Assembly (NCBI GenBank): GCA_021202775.1
Contig: JAJQCJ010000102.1
Coordinates: 1-38,589 of the forward strand
Length of the DNA: 38,589 nt
Direction of reading: 5' to 3'
Origin: Clostridiales bacterium
Lineage (GTDB): Bacteria > Bacillota > Clostridia > Oscillospirales > Oscillospiraceae
This document shows, piece by piece, positions 7,666-15,026 of the stretch. How positions within the stretch are numbered: position 1 is the stretch's first letter; every line of letters starts with the position of its first letter. The translations under genes were made by a program, and so were the position numbers. Under the pieces are notes generated by a model, which was not told where the DNA came from, did no database searches, and was given only the letters and a program-made list of their open reading frames with translations.

Positions 7666-8535
7666 TTACCGGTCTCCTCCCGGCTTTTCATAGACGTCAT
7701 ACTCGTCCCAGATCTGCTCCAGGCCGCTGAGGGTGGTCTCCAGCTGGTCATTCCGCTTGGCCCCCACCGCCACCAGCAGGGCGTTCAGCAGGCTCAGCGG
7801 GGCCACCAGGGAGTCCACAAAGGAGGCCATATCGCTCTTGGCCAGCAGGGCATAGTCCGCCACCGCCGCCAGGGGGGACGCCTCACTGTCCGTAATGGCA
7901 ATGACCTTGGCCCCCTTGTCCTTGGCGTACTGCATGGCCTTGATGGTGCGCTTGGAGTACCGGGGGAAGGACATGCCGATAAAGACGTCCCCCTCCCGCA
8001 CCTTGGCGATCTGCTCAAAGACCTCGCTCATGGCGCTGCTGTTCACCTGAATCACATCGTCAAACATGAACCGGAGGTAATACACCAGAAAGTCCGCCAG
8101 CGCCCCCGCGGAACGGATGCCCAGCACGAAAATGCGGTTGCCGGCGGACAGGGCGTCCACCGCCTCCTCGAAGTGTTTGCGGTCCGTCTCCTCCAGGGTC
8201 AGGCGAATCTTTTCGGTGTCCGACTGCATGACGGAGGAGATGATGTCCTGATTGCCCAGCCTGTCCCGAGACACCTCAATGCGCTGCACGCTGGTCAGCT
8301 TGTTGCGGATCATCTCCTGCAGGCATTTTTGCATACTGGGATAGCCGTCGAACCCCAGCTCCGCCGCGAAGCGCACCACTGTGGACTCGCTGACGTTCAC
8401 CGTTTTGCCCAGCTTGCTGGCCGTCATGAAGGCCGCCTTGTCATAGGAGTTTAAAATATAATTGGCAATGAGCTTTTGCCCCTTGGAGAAGCTGGACATA
8501 TTCTCCTGAATTGTGCCTAAAATATTGTTCGTCAT
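7666..8535 (-). CDS. MurR/RpiR-family transcriptional regulator
   Basis: Residues 1-77 form the RpiR helix-turn-helix domain (ASKLGKTVNVSESTVVRFAAELGF). Residues about 110-255 form a SIS sugar-phosphate-binding domain (IFVLGIRSAGALADF, DVFIGMSFPRYSKRTI, AKVIAITDSEASPLA). Length 289, normal. Such regulators usually sense a phosphosugar and control sugar or amino-sugar genes. No such gene is adjacent, so the target is unknown. Its promoter carries a near-palindrome over the -35 box, suggesting autoregulation. The HI0933-family gene starts 62 nt downstream and may be cotranscribed. Confidence 0.9.
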   Translation of the reverse strand: MTNNILGTIQENMSSFSKGQKLIANYILNSYDKAAFMTASKLGKTVNVSESTVVRFAAELGFDGYPSMQKCLQEMIRNKLTSVQRIEVSRDRLGNQDIISSVMQSDTEKIRLTLEETDRKHFEEAVDALSAGNRIFVLGIRSAGALADFLVYYLRFMFDDVIQVNSSAMSEVFEQIAKVREGDVFIGMSFPRYSKRTIKAMQYAKDKGAKVIAITDSEASPLAAVADYALLAKSDMASFVDSLVAPLSLLNALLVAVGAKRNDQLETTLSGLEQIWDEYDVYEKPGGDR

Positions 8536-8606
8536 CTTGGCTGACCGCTCCCTCTGTTCAAAATTGCAGTTTCGCCGCGCCGCTGCATCGGTATTACAAC
8601 AGCATT

Positions 8607-8639
8607 ATCATACCGAATTCAGACGGAAATTGCAATTCC
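8607..8639 (-). promoter_or_regulatory. promoter and putative operator of the RpiR-type regulator
   Basis: On the minus strand TTGCAA (8630-8635) and TATGAT (8607-8612) are separated by 17 nt. The -35 lies in the near-palindrome GGAAATTGCAATTCC (8625-8639), a size and shape seen for RpiR-family operators. The operator role is inference. Confidence 0.6.
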
Positions 8640-8652
8640 TTTTTGCAAGGTT

Positions 8653-9405
8653 TTAAAATTTTCTTGCATTTTGGCCGGTCTGCTCCCCCAGGTTGGCCCT
8701 GTTTTTCAGCAGTTCCACCTCACTGTCCTGCAAATAGCGCCACTGGCCGCTGCCCAGGCTGCCCAGGCGCAGCGGCCCCTCCCGGACGCGCTTCAGGCGA
8801 TGGACCCGCAGCCCCGCCGCGGCGCACATCCTGCGGACCTGCCGGTTCTTCCCCTGGGTAATGGTGACGGAGAGGAGGCTTGTCCCCGGCTCCCGGGAGG
8901 GGCGCACCGCCACGGCGGCGGCGTTGTACCGCACCCCTTCCACCGTCATAGGACGACTCAGCAGCGGGACAGCCGCCGCCACGTCGCCGGACACCCGGAC
9001 AAGATATTCCTTCTCCACCCCGTGGCTGGGATGGGTCAGGCTCTGGGCCAGGGCGCCGTCGTTGGTCAGCAGCAGCAGCCCCTCGGAGTTGCAGTCCAGC
9101 CGCCCCACCGGGTAGACCCGCGCCGGGCAGTCCGCCACCAGCTGGGCCACGGTGGGCCGCCCCCGCTCATCGGAGAGGGTGGTCACATAGCCCCGGGGCT
9201 TGTTCAGCATCAGGTAAACCGGCCTCTGTCCGCCGGGGATGGGGACGCCGTCCACACAGATCAGGTCCTGCTCCGGGTCGGCACGGTCGCCGGGGCTGGC
9301 CGGAACGCCGTTCACCGTCACCCGGCCCCGGTTCATCAGCTCCTCCGCCCCCCGGCGGGAACAGACCCCCCGGGCGGAGAGAATTTTTTGCAGACGCTCC
9401 TCCAT
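8653..9405 (-). CDS. rluB: 16S/23S rRNA pseudouridine synthase, RsuA/RluB family
   Basis: The protein isomerises a specific rRNA uridine to pseudouridine. The first 60 residues are an S4 RNA-binding domain (RLQKILSARGVCSRRGAEELMNRGRVTVNG). The catalytic core follows with KPRGYVTT, GRLDCNSEGLLLLTNDG (catalytic Asp104), KEYLVRV and GKNRQVRRM. Length 250 fits RluB/RsuA. ATG 9405 shares its A with the dacF stop (TGATG); a TTG one codon upstream is possible but less likely. It is last in the site-2 protease-scpAB-gerW-dacF operon; rluB beside scpAB is a known Firmicute arrangement. RluB versus RsuA specificity cannot be told from sequence alone. Confidence 0.9.
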   Translation of the reverse strand: MEERLQKILSARGVCSRRGAEELMNRGRVTVNGVPASPGDRADPEQDLICVDGVPIPGGQRPVYLMLNKPRGYVTTLSDERGRPTVAQLVADCPARVYPVGRLDCNSEGLLLLTNDGALAQSLTHPSHGVEKEYLVRVSGDVAAAVPLLSRPMTVEGVRYNAAAVAVRPSREPGTSLLSVTITQGKNRQVRRMCAAAGLRVHRLKRVREGPLRLGSLGSGQWRYLQDSEVELLKNRANLGEQTGQNARKF

Positions 9406-10472
9406 CAATAGACCACTTCCCCGTAATACAGGGTGGCGGAGGCGATCTCCTCCCCGTCCAGGTAGTAGGTGACGGACCCCGCCTCGTCCCCCGCCTGGAT
9501 GACGCTGGGGACGTTGGAGGGGCAGATGATTTTACAGCTCAGACCGCTCTCCTCCCCCTCCGACAGGGGCCAGGTGAGGTCCTCCGCCGTCACCAGGGTG
9601 GCGGTAGCCCCGTTCCCGGCAAAGGTCAGGGTGGTCAGCGTCTCCCCGGCGGTGCAGAGGGTTTTGGGGGTGTAGGTGGCAAAGGCCCAGTCATAGACCG
9701 CCATATGGTCGTTAAAGTCATAGGAGTCGTTCAGGGTGACGCAGACCACCCGGGCCCCCGTGTCCGGGTCCTGGGCGCAGGAGACCAGCGTCCGCCCCGC
9801 CAGGGTGGTGAAGCCGGTTTTGATGCCGATACACCGGTCGTCATAGGACAGGAGCTTGTTGTGGTTTTCGATGGCGTAGCCGTCCTCGGTGGTGATGAAC
9901 CAGGTGCCGCAGATCTCCGCGAACAGCTCGTTCTGGATGGCGTAGGCCCCCAGCAGGGCCATGTCGTGGGCGGTGGAATAGTTGTCCTCATCCACCAGGC
10001 CGTTGCAGCTGACGAAGTGGCTGCTGGTCATGCCCAGCTCTGCCGCCTTCTCGTTCATCAGGTCGGTGAAGGCCTCCTCGCTGCCGGCGATGGCCTCGGC
10101 CACCACCACGGCGCAGTCGTTGCCGCTGCGGAGCAGGCAGCCGTAGAGGGCGCTGAGGAGGGTGATCTCATTCCCCTCCACCAGGTACAGGGAGCTACCC
10201 CCCACTGAGGCAGCGTAGGCGGAGACGGTGCAGACCTGCGCCAAATCCTCCTGGGTGCTGGCCTCGATGGCCACCAGGGCGGTCATGATTTTGGTGATGC
10301 TGGCGATGGGCCGCTGCTCATCGGCGTTGTCCTCATAGAGGACCCGCCCGCTGTCCACGTCAATGACATAGGTGGAGGTGGCGGAGGTGGAAACGGCGCT
10401 GGCCGACGTCCGGCAGACCGAAACAAGCAGCACGATACACAGCGCCAGGGACAGGGCTCTTTTCCATCTCAA
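9405..10472 (-). CDS. dacF: D-alanyl-D-alanine carboxypeptidase (penicillin-binding protein, DacF/S11)
   Basis: A low-molecular-mass PBP that removes the terminal D-Ala from peptidoglycan stem peptides outside the membrane. It has an N-terminal signal peptide (residues 3-26, cut near ASA), then SITK (58-61), SGN (116-118) and KTG (218-220), the complete S11 active site. After about residue 275 comes a beta-rich C-terminal domain. The start is a TTG at 10472 with GAGGTG 8 nt upstream; no in-frame ATG precedes the signal sequence. Length 355. It sits between gerW-like and rluB genes, consistent with a sporulation or vegetative wall-trimming role (DacB/DacF type). Confidence 0.93.
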   Translation of the reverse strand: MRWKRALSLALCIVLLVSVCRTSASAVSTSATSTYVIDVDSGRVLYEDNADEQRPIASITKIMTALVAIEASTQEDLAQVCTVSAYAASVGGSSLYLVEGNEITLLSALYGCLLRSGNDCAVVVAEAIAGSEEAFTDLMNEKAAELGMTSSHFVSCNGLVDEDNYSTAHDMALLGAYAIQNELFAEICGTWFITTEDGYAIENHNKLLSYDDRCIGIKTGFTTLAGRTLVSCAQDPDTGARVVCVTLNDSYDFNDHMAVYDWAFATYTPKTLCTAGETLTTLTFAGNGATATLVTAEDLTWPLSEGEESGLSCKIICPSNVPSVIQAGDEAGSVTYYLDGEEIASATLYYGEVVY

Positions 10473-10493
10473 AACGACTTCACCTCATCTGTA

Positions 10494-10955
10494 TTACTGC
10501 GGCTTTTCCTCCGCAGGCTGGGCCGCCTGCTGGGCTTCCGCCTCGGCTGCGGCCTTGTCCGCCTTTTCTGCCTTCTTCTTGTCCACCATACCGGCCACTT
10601 TGTCCACCATTTCGGGCACCATGTCGATGACCTTCTCCACCGGGCCGCCGGGGACGGGGGCCACGGGAATCAGCTTCACCGTATCGTTGCGGATGACCAG
10701 GAAGCCCACCGGGTCGATGTTGACCCCGGCCCCGGCCCCGCCGCCGAAGGCGTTGTCCTTATCGGCGGGCTGGTTCTTGGTGGCGAAATCGCTGCCGCCG
10801 GAGGCAAAGCCGAAGCTGACCTTGGAGATGGGCACAACGGTGATACCCTCCGCGGTGGTGATGGGGGTACCGACGATGGTGTTGACGTCCACCATTTCCT
10901 TGACCTTTTCCATGGTGATGCCCATGACCTCACTGATGGGATGCTTCTTTTCCAT
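10494..10955 (-). CDS. ytfJ: GerW/YtfJ-family sporulation protein
   Basis: The GerW (YtfJ) family is found in endospore formers; B. subtilis YtfJ affects spore germination. The 153-residue protein has the family core: a helical start (ISEVMGITMEKVKEMVDVNTIVG), GITVVPISKVSFGFASGGSDF, a glycine-rich segment (AFGGGAGAGVNIDPVGFLVI) and a C-terminal Lys/Ala/Glu-rich tail. ATG 10955 has an AGGAGGGTC site. The DUF2953 gene ends one base upstream. The pair DUF2953 (YtfI)-GerW (YtfJ) is conserved and supports the assignment. The long charged tail is variable in the family. Confidence 0.9.
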   Translation of the reverse strand: MEKKHPISEVMGITMEKVKEMVDVNTIVGTPITTAEGITVVPISKVSFGFASGGSDFATKNQPADKDNAFGGGAGAGVNIDPVGFLVIRNDTVKLIPVAPVPGGPVEKVIDMVPEMVDKVAGMVDKKKAEKADKAAAEAEAQQAAQPAEEKPQ

Positions 10956-10956
10956 A

Positions 10957-11673
10957 TTATTGACCCTCCTGTTTGGATTTATGTTTCTTTTCCTGCCGGT
11001 CGGCAAGATAAATACGAAGGAATTTGATGCCAGCAGCCACCAGGAAGCGGAGCAGCCGCCCCACGGACATGGTGATAGTCAGGCGGACGTAGACCAGCGC
11101 CTCGGTGGTGGTGAAGTCCACCCAGGCGGAGACCTCCCGCCTGCGAATCCTCAGATTGTTCTCCAGAAGCGCCGTCACCGCGCCGCCTCCGGCGCAAATC
11201 ATGCCGTACATCCTGGCGGCCCCCGCCGGGTCTGGCTGGCCCGCGATGGTGTAGTGCACATACAGGTCGTCAAACCGCAGGACGTTTTTCAGGTCGCCCA
11301 GGGTCTCCAGGGCGGCGGGAATCATTTTTAAAATCAGCTGGAGGCTGCCGCCCTTTTTGGGCTTTTGGGCCTGCTCCTGCTCCGGCTGCTTCTTTTTCTT
11401 TTTGGCCTTCTGTTCCGCTCTGGCCTTGTGCTTTTCCTCTTTGGCTTTGCGTTTTTCTTCGGCCTTTTTCTTTTTTTCCTCGGCCTTTTTCTTCTTTTCC
11501 TCGTCGGCGGCCTGCTGCTCCGGCGTCTTTTCCGGTCTGGGGAATACCTTGATCTTGAAGCACAGGACCCTGACCAGGACGGTCAGCCCATCCGCCGAAT
11601 ACTCCACCGTGCCGCCGAACCGGATGAAGCCGATGAGCAGCAGCACGATCAGAATGATGAGCAGCACCTTCAT
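10957..11673 (-). CDS. DUF2953 domain protein (YtfI-like)
   Basis: Function unknown; DUF2953 proteins are found in spore formers next to GerW. The protein opens with a membrane helix (MKVLLIILIVLLLIGFIRF). Residues 48-103 are an extreme Lys/Glu/Ala stretch, likely a long charged helix or coiled coil. The conserved C-terminal part contains LRFDDLYVHYTIAGQPDPAGAARMYG and a VDF-TTTEALVYVRLTI block. Length 238. Start and stop overlap or abut both neighbours (4 nt with scpB, 1-nt gap to the GerW gene), so it is translationally coupled. A role with GerW in spore envelope development is inferred from context only. Confidence 0.85.
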   Translation of the reverse strand: MKVLLIILIVLLLIGFIRFGGTVEYSADGLTVLVRVLCFKIKVFPRPEKTPEQQAADEEKKKKAEEKKKKAEEKRKAKEEKHKARAEQKAKKKKKQPEQEQAQKPKKGGSLQLILKMIPAALETLGDLKNVLRFDDLYVHYTIAGQPDPAGAARMYGMICAGGGAVTALLENNLRIRRREVSAWVDFTTTEALVYVRLTITMSVGRLLRFLVAAGIKFLRIYLADRQEKKHKSKQEGQ

Positions 11674-12254
11674 CCTTCCTCACCCTGACCTTCCTGCATC
11701 AGCTTCATTCTGGCCGCCGCGTCCTCCATCTCCCTGGTCAGCTTGGCCTCCTCCCCCGTCTTAGGCAGGGGGGGCAGGTCGTCCAAGCTGTCCAGAGAGA
11801 AGCACCGCAAAAACTGCTTTGTGGTGCGGAACAGGGTGGGGCGGCCCGGCACGTTCAGCCTGCCCGCCTCCTCGATGAGGCCCCGCTCCAGCAGCTGTTT
11901 CACGGTGTAGGCGGAGTCCACCCCCCGCACCTGCTCCACAAAGCCCCGGGTGGTGGGCTGGAAGTAGGCAAAGATGGCCAGCACCTCCAGGGCAGTCTGG
12001 CTCAGCTGGGGCGGCTTCCGGGTCTCCATGGCGCGGCGGATGATGTCCCCATGCTCCGGGGCGGAGCAGAGCTGATAGGCCCCGTCCAGCTGCAGGAGCC
12101 GGATGCCCCGGCGCTCGAACTTGTACCCGTCCGCCAGGCTTTTCGCCGCGCCGTCCAGGGTCACCTTGTCCACATCCAACAGCTTGCACAGCCGGTCAGC
12201 CTCCACCGGCTCCCCCGCCGCAAACAGGATGCCCTCCAAAACGGATTCTATCAT
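11670..12254 (-). CDS. scpB: segregation and condensation protein B
   Basis: ScpB is the winged-helix kleisin-associated subunit of the SMC-ScpAB complex that compacts and segregates chromosomes. Markers are ESVLEGILFAAGEPV at the N-terminus, RGIRLLQLDGAYQLCS, LSQTALEVLAIFAYFQPTTRGFVEQVRGVDS and ERGLIEEAGRLNVPGRPTLFRTT. The ATG at 12254 has GGAAG 5-6 nt upstream; a TTG four codons earlier (12266, preceded by AGAAGGTG) is an alternative. It overlaps DUF2953 by 4 nt. scpA lies just upstream. Confidence 0.94.
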   Translation of the reverse strand: MIESVLEGILFAAGEPVEADRLCKLLDVDKVTLDGAAKSLADGYKFERRGIRLLQLDGAYQLCSAPEHGDIIRRAMETRKPPQLSQTALEVLAIFAYFQPTTRGFVEQVRGVDSAYTVKQLLERGLIEEAGRLNVPGRPTLFRTTKQFLRCFSLDSLDDLPPLPKTGEEAKLTREMEDAAARMKLMQEGQGEEG

Positions 12255-12314
12255 CTGCACTTCCAAACCGCCGTCACCTTCTTGTCTCTGTCAGCATAAA
12301 CGAGTTATCGTTTT

Positions 12315-13118
12315 TCAGTAGGAATCGGCGGACAGCTCCGTCCAATCGTCCTCCAAATCCTCCGCGTGAATCACCGTGACGGTGCAGTTGTCGTCCGTAC
12401 CGGCCAGGCGAATCTTCCGGCTTTTGCACAGCTCCAGCACCGCCAGGAAGGTGGCCACCAGCTCGCTGCGGGTCTTGCTGCCCAGAAACAGCGACTTGAA
12501 CCGGGTCACGCTGAACAGCATCAGCCGGTCCAGAATCTCTTTGGCCTTTTCCGTCACCGGGTAAGGCTCCCGGCCCACAATGCCGCTGAGCATCTCCTGA
12601 GGAGGCCGCGGCGGCTCCGCCCCCGTCTCGTACAGCCGCTTCATGGCCTTCAGCAAATCCTCCGGCCTGTGCTGATAGCGGTAGGTCCTGTCCGGGGCGA
12701 GGGTCTCCGGCGGCTTGGTGATATAGTTCCGGCCCTGTTCGAACCGGGCCTCCAACTGAGGCACCACCTGCTGCACTCTGGCGTAGGCCTCGCTGCGCTG
12801 CCGGGCCTCCAGGGAGGCAATCAGCTCCTCCATCTCGGACTGGGCCTCCTCGTCGTTGATGGAGAGGAGCATCCGCGTCTTGATATATACCAGATGGGAG
12901 GCCATGGTGACAAACTCGCTGGCCACGTCCAAATCCAGCGCCTTGCGCTGCTCCATCCAGGCAAAGTACTGGTCTAAAATCAGGGAGATCTGGATGTCCT
13001 GAATCTCCATCTTATTCTTGCTCAAAAGGCTGAGGATCAAATCCAGCGGCCCGTCAAAATTCTCCAGCTCAGAGCGGGTGTGAACCACCCCCTCCAGGTG
13101 GTAGACCGGCGTCTCCAT
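12315..13118 (-). CDS. scpA: segregation and condensation protein A
   Basis: ScpA is the kleisin that bridges the SMC heads. The N-terminal signature FDGPLDLILSLLSKNKMEIQDIQISLILDQY is clear, as is the C-terminal winged helix (FLGSKTRSELVATFLAVLELCKSRKI). Length 267. The ATG at 13118 shares a base with the stop of the upstream protease (TGATG); a GTG one codon earlier is possible. The 60-nt gap before scpB shows no notable structure. Confidence 0.95.
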   Translation of the reverse strand: METPVYHLEGVVHTRSELENFDGPLDLILSLLSKNKMEIQDIQISLILDQYFAWMEQRKALDLDVASEFVTMASHLVYIKTRMLLSINDEEAQSEMEELIASLEARQRSEAYARVQQVVPQLEARFEQGRNYITKPPETLAPDRTYRYQHRPEDLLKAMKRLYETGAEPPRPPQEMLSGIVGREPYPVTEKAKEILDRLMLFSVTRFKSLFLGSKTRSELVATFLAVLELCKSRKIRLAGTDDNCTVTVIHAEDLEDDWTELSADSY

Positions 13119-13807
13119 CACCCCACCCCCAACATGCTCATCAACTCGAAGGGGAATTGGGTCAGGGCGCAGAGCCCCTTCATGGCCCAGGAGATCAGGG
13201 CGCTCAGCGGCGCGTCCAGCACCCCGAAAAATACCAGGGCGAACAGCACCAGCATCACATAGCGCTCATAGCGCAAAATCTGAGCGTAAACGCGGTCAGG
13301 CAGCAGGGAGAGCAGAATCTTCGAGCCGTCCAGCGGGGGAATGGGGATCAGGTTGAACATCCCCAGCCCCGTGCTCATCACCGCGATGTACATCAGCAGC
13401 AGCATCCCATACACCGCCGCCTGTGTGGTCAGAAAGAAGTGATACACCACGCTGGCCAGCCCCAGCGCAACCAGGGCGATCAGCAGGTTGCACACCGGCC
13501 CGGCCAGCGCCGTGACAGCCATCCCCTGCTTGGGGTGACGGAAGTTGCCCATATTCACCGGCACGGGCTTGGCCCAGCCAAATCCCGCGAAAATCATCAG
13601 CAGCAGACCCAGAGGGTCGATATGGGACAGGGGGTTCAGGGTCAGCCGCCCCTGGCGCTGGGCGGTATGGTCCCCCAGGCGCAGGGCGGTGTAGCCGTGG
13701 GCCAGCTCGTGGGGCACAATGCACATGAGGGCGATGGCCGTCCGCAGCAGGTAGACCAGCAGCACGGTCACGTCAAAGTTTTCCAAAAAAGTGGACAGCT
13801 GATCCAT
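13118..13807 (-). CDS. site-2 protease family (M50) membrane metalloprotease
   Basis: An intramembrane zinc protease of the M50 class. HELAH (His33, Glu34, His37) provides the zinc site and catalytic Glu. NLIPIPPLDGSKIL (around Asp160) supplies the third ligand. Four or more hydrophobic helices are visible (about 14-32, 64-78, 104-124, 133-153 and 186-206). The 229-residue size, with no PDZ or CBS domain, fits the short YwhC/FtsH-independent subgroup rather than RseP. It starts the operon with scpA and scpB, a common Firmicute arrangement; its substrate is unknown. ATG 13807 follows GGAAG closely. The frame extends 22 codons upstream, but that part lies in the structured leader and is not family-like. 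Confidence 0.92.
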   Translation of the reverse strand: MDQLSTFLENFDVTVLLVYLLRTAIALMCIVPHELAHGYTALRLGDHTAQRQGRLTLNPLSHIDPLGLLLMIFAGFGWAKPVPVNMGNFRHPKQGMAVTALAGPVCNLLIALVALGLASVVYHFFLTTQAAVYGMLLLMYIAVMSTGLGMFNLIPIPPLDGSKILLSLLPDRVYAQILRYERYVMLVLFALVFFGVLDAPLSALISWAMKGLCALTQFPFELMSMLGVG

Positions 13808-13830
13808 ACTTCCAATTCGCACCCCTTTTG

Positions 13831-13910
13831 CAGGGGCCTCCCCCTGGCCTTGCAGCGCGCCTCTGCCCCGCAAAGGCGCAAACGCCGTATCCCTGCCTTT
13901 CCGGATACGG
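13831..13910 (-). other. hairpin-rich 5' leader of the site-2 protease-scpAB operon
   Basis: Between the promoter (start site about 13919) and the ATG at 13807 there are three successive stems: CCGTATCC/GGATACGG (13885-13892/13903-13910), GCGCCT/AGGCGC (13857-13862/13874-13879) and CAGGGG/CCCCTG (13831-13836/13841-13846). No riboswitch class is recognised and no terminator U-tract is seen. Confidence 0.45.
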
Positions 13911-13925
13911 ACTGCACTATTTCTT

Positions 13926-13954
13926 ATTATCCGTCAGATGGGCCGATTTGTCAA
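13926..13954 (-). promoter_or_regulatory. sigma-A promoter of the site-2 protease-scpAB-gerW-dacF-rluB operon
   Basis: On the minus strand a consensus TTGACA (13949-13954) and GATAAT (13926-13931) are separated by 17 nt. It lies in the gap after the CbiK-like gene. Confidence 0.8.
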
Positions 13955-13971
13955 CGTTTTTTCCGGAGTTC

Positions 13972-14775
13972 TCACAAATCCTGCCAGCCGGAACGCCCCT
14001 GCTCGGCCTCTCTGGCATGACGCACAAACAGGGCGGGAATCTGCCGGTTCTCCCCCAGACCCTGGAGCAGCGGCACCACCTCAAAATAGTACCGCCGCAG
14101 CTGGTTGGCCCAGGAATCCCCGTCCTTCCCCGCCAGGTCGTTGCAGGCCCCCGGCTCCGCCGTCACCATCAGCGGCATCAGGTAGACCCGGCGCACGTTC
14201 CAGGCCCCGGCCAGCCGGTTCAAAATTTCCGGTACGCCGGGGTAGCCCTCCAGCGCCGCCACAAACAGGTTCTGGTACCCCTTGTCCCGGAACACATAGT
14301 CCAGGCAGGCATAGGTGGGGTTCATGTACCGGTCTGTGCCCAGCCCCACCAGCACCAGGGCCTCGTTGTCATCCAGGTCGGGGAGGCCGGCGATCACCGC
14401 ATCCGCCAGAGCCAGATAGTCGTCTATGGTGGTCAGCAGCGGGTTGCCCATGGAGAAACGGGCGAACTGCTTCCGATAGAGCTGCGCCTCCCAGCGCAGG
14501 GCCTCCATCTCCTCCCCGTTTTCCAGGTAGGTGGGCTGCACCAGCACGTCCTGGTATCCCTCCATCCGCAGCGCCGTCAGCGCCTCCACCACGCCGTCCA
14601 CCGTCACGCCCCGCTTGGTGCGCAGCGCCCGGCGGACGTAGCCGGAGGTGAAGGCCCTGCGGAACGTCCGGTCGGGGAAGGCCCTGGCCAGCGCCCGCTC
14701 CAGGGTGCCGATGTCACGCTCCAGCGCGGCGGTGTCGTCCGTGCCGGAGGACACCGCCAAAAGTGCCTTTTTCAT
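13972..14775 (-). CDS. CbiK-like chelatase-fold protein lacking the catalytic histidines
   Basis: Colinear with sirohydrochlorin cobaltochelatase CbiK: MKKALLAVSSGTDD (family VSFGTSY), DRTFRRAFTSGYVRRALR, GYQDVLVQPTYLENGEE, YACLDYV, LEGYPGVPEILN, VYLMPLMVTA and NDLAGKDGDSW. Length 267, family-typical. However, the two histidines that bind metal and drive catalysis in Salmonella CbiK are replaced: His145 by Leu145 (in VGLGTD) and His207 by Gly209. Only the glutamate (Glu176) remains. The VQ-x-x-H histidine is also Tyr. It is unlikely to be an ordinary cobaltochelatase and may bind a tetrapyrrole or have another role. It stands alone, with its own promoter and structured leader, not in a cobalamin operon. 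Confidence 0.8.
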   Translation of the reverse strand: MKKALLAVSSGTDDTAALERDIGTLERALARAFPDRTFRRAFTSGYVRRALRTKRGVTVDGVVEALTALRMEGYQDVLVQPTYLENGEEMEALRWEAQLYRKQFARFSMGNPLLTTIDDYLALADAVIAGLPDLDDNEALVLVGLGTDRYMNPTYACLDYVFRDKGYQNLFVAALEGYPGVPEILNRLAGAWNVRRVYLMPLMVTAEPGACNDLAGKDGDSWANQLRRYYFEVVPLLQGLGENRQIPALFVRHAREAEQGRSGWQDL

Positions 14776-14838
14776 GGTCGTTTCCCCGCCTCTCTCTGTC
14801 TCTTTCTCATCTTTTCCGGCGACTTTTCGTTGTTCACA

Positions 14839-14895
14839 GGCTGTTAATAATTCTGCCGGACGGCCGGGGCCGCCCTGTGAGGGCAGAAAACAGCC
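14839..14895 (-). other. long bulged hairpin in the leader of the CbiK-like gene
   Basis: In the minus-strand transcript GGCTGTT pairs with AACAGCC (14889-14895/14839-14845). Stacked on it, TTCTGCC pairs with GGCAGAA (14882-14888/14851-14857), with a 5-nt bulge on one side. A GC-rich apex encloses 24 nt. No U-tract follows. It resembles a regulatory or stability element but matches no class I recognise; cobalamin-riboswitch motifs were not seen. Confidence 0.5.
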
Positions 14896-14910
14896 CCAAT
14901 CTCTCTGGCT

Positions 14911-14939
14911 ATTATACCCGAATTTTCCTGCCGTGTAAA
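14911..14939 (-). promoter_or_regulatory. sigma-A promoter of the CbiK-like gene
   Basis: On the minus strand TTTACA (14934-14939) and a perfect TATAAT (14911-14916) are separated by 17 nt. The predicted leader is about 128 nt. Repeat copy 2 begins about 90 nt further upstream. Confidence 0.85.
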
Positions 14940-15026
14940 GCGGCAGGAGGAGTTTTTATGGCCGACCGGCGGGGTTGTTTTCCTTAGACAAGGAATGAGA
15001 AAGGAACTACGTTTTGCCCTCCGGGC

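Noticed and set aside
14776-14910. Cobalamin riboswitch upstream of the CbiK-like gene
   Set aside because: No B12-box-like sequence was found; only an unassigned bulged hairpin is supported.
14958-14987. Nine-codon frame (MADRRGCFP) with a strong AGGAGGAG ribosome site
   Set aside because: No plus-strand promoter or downstream partner gene; repeat copy 2 follows directly. Probably chance.
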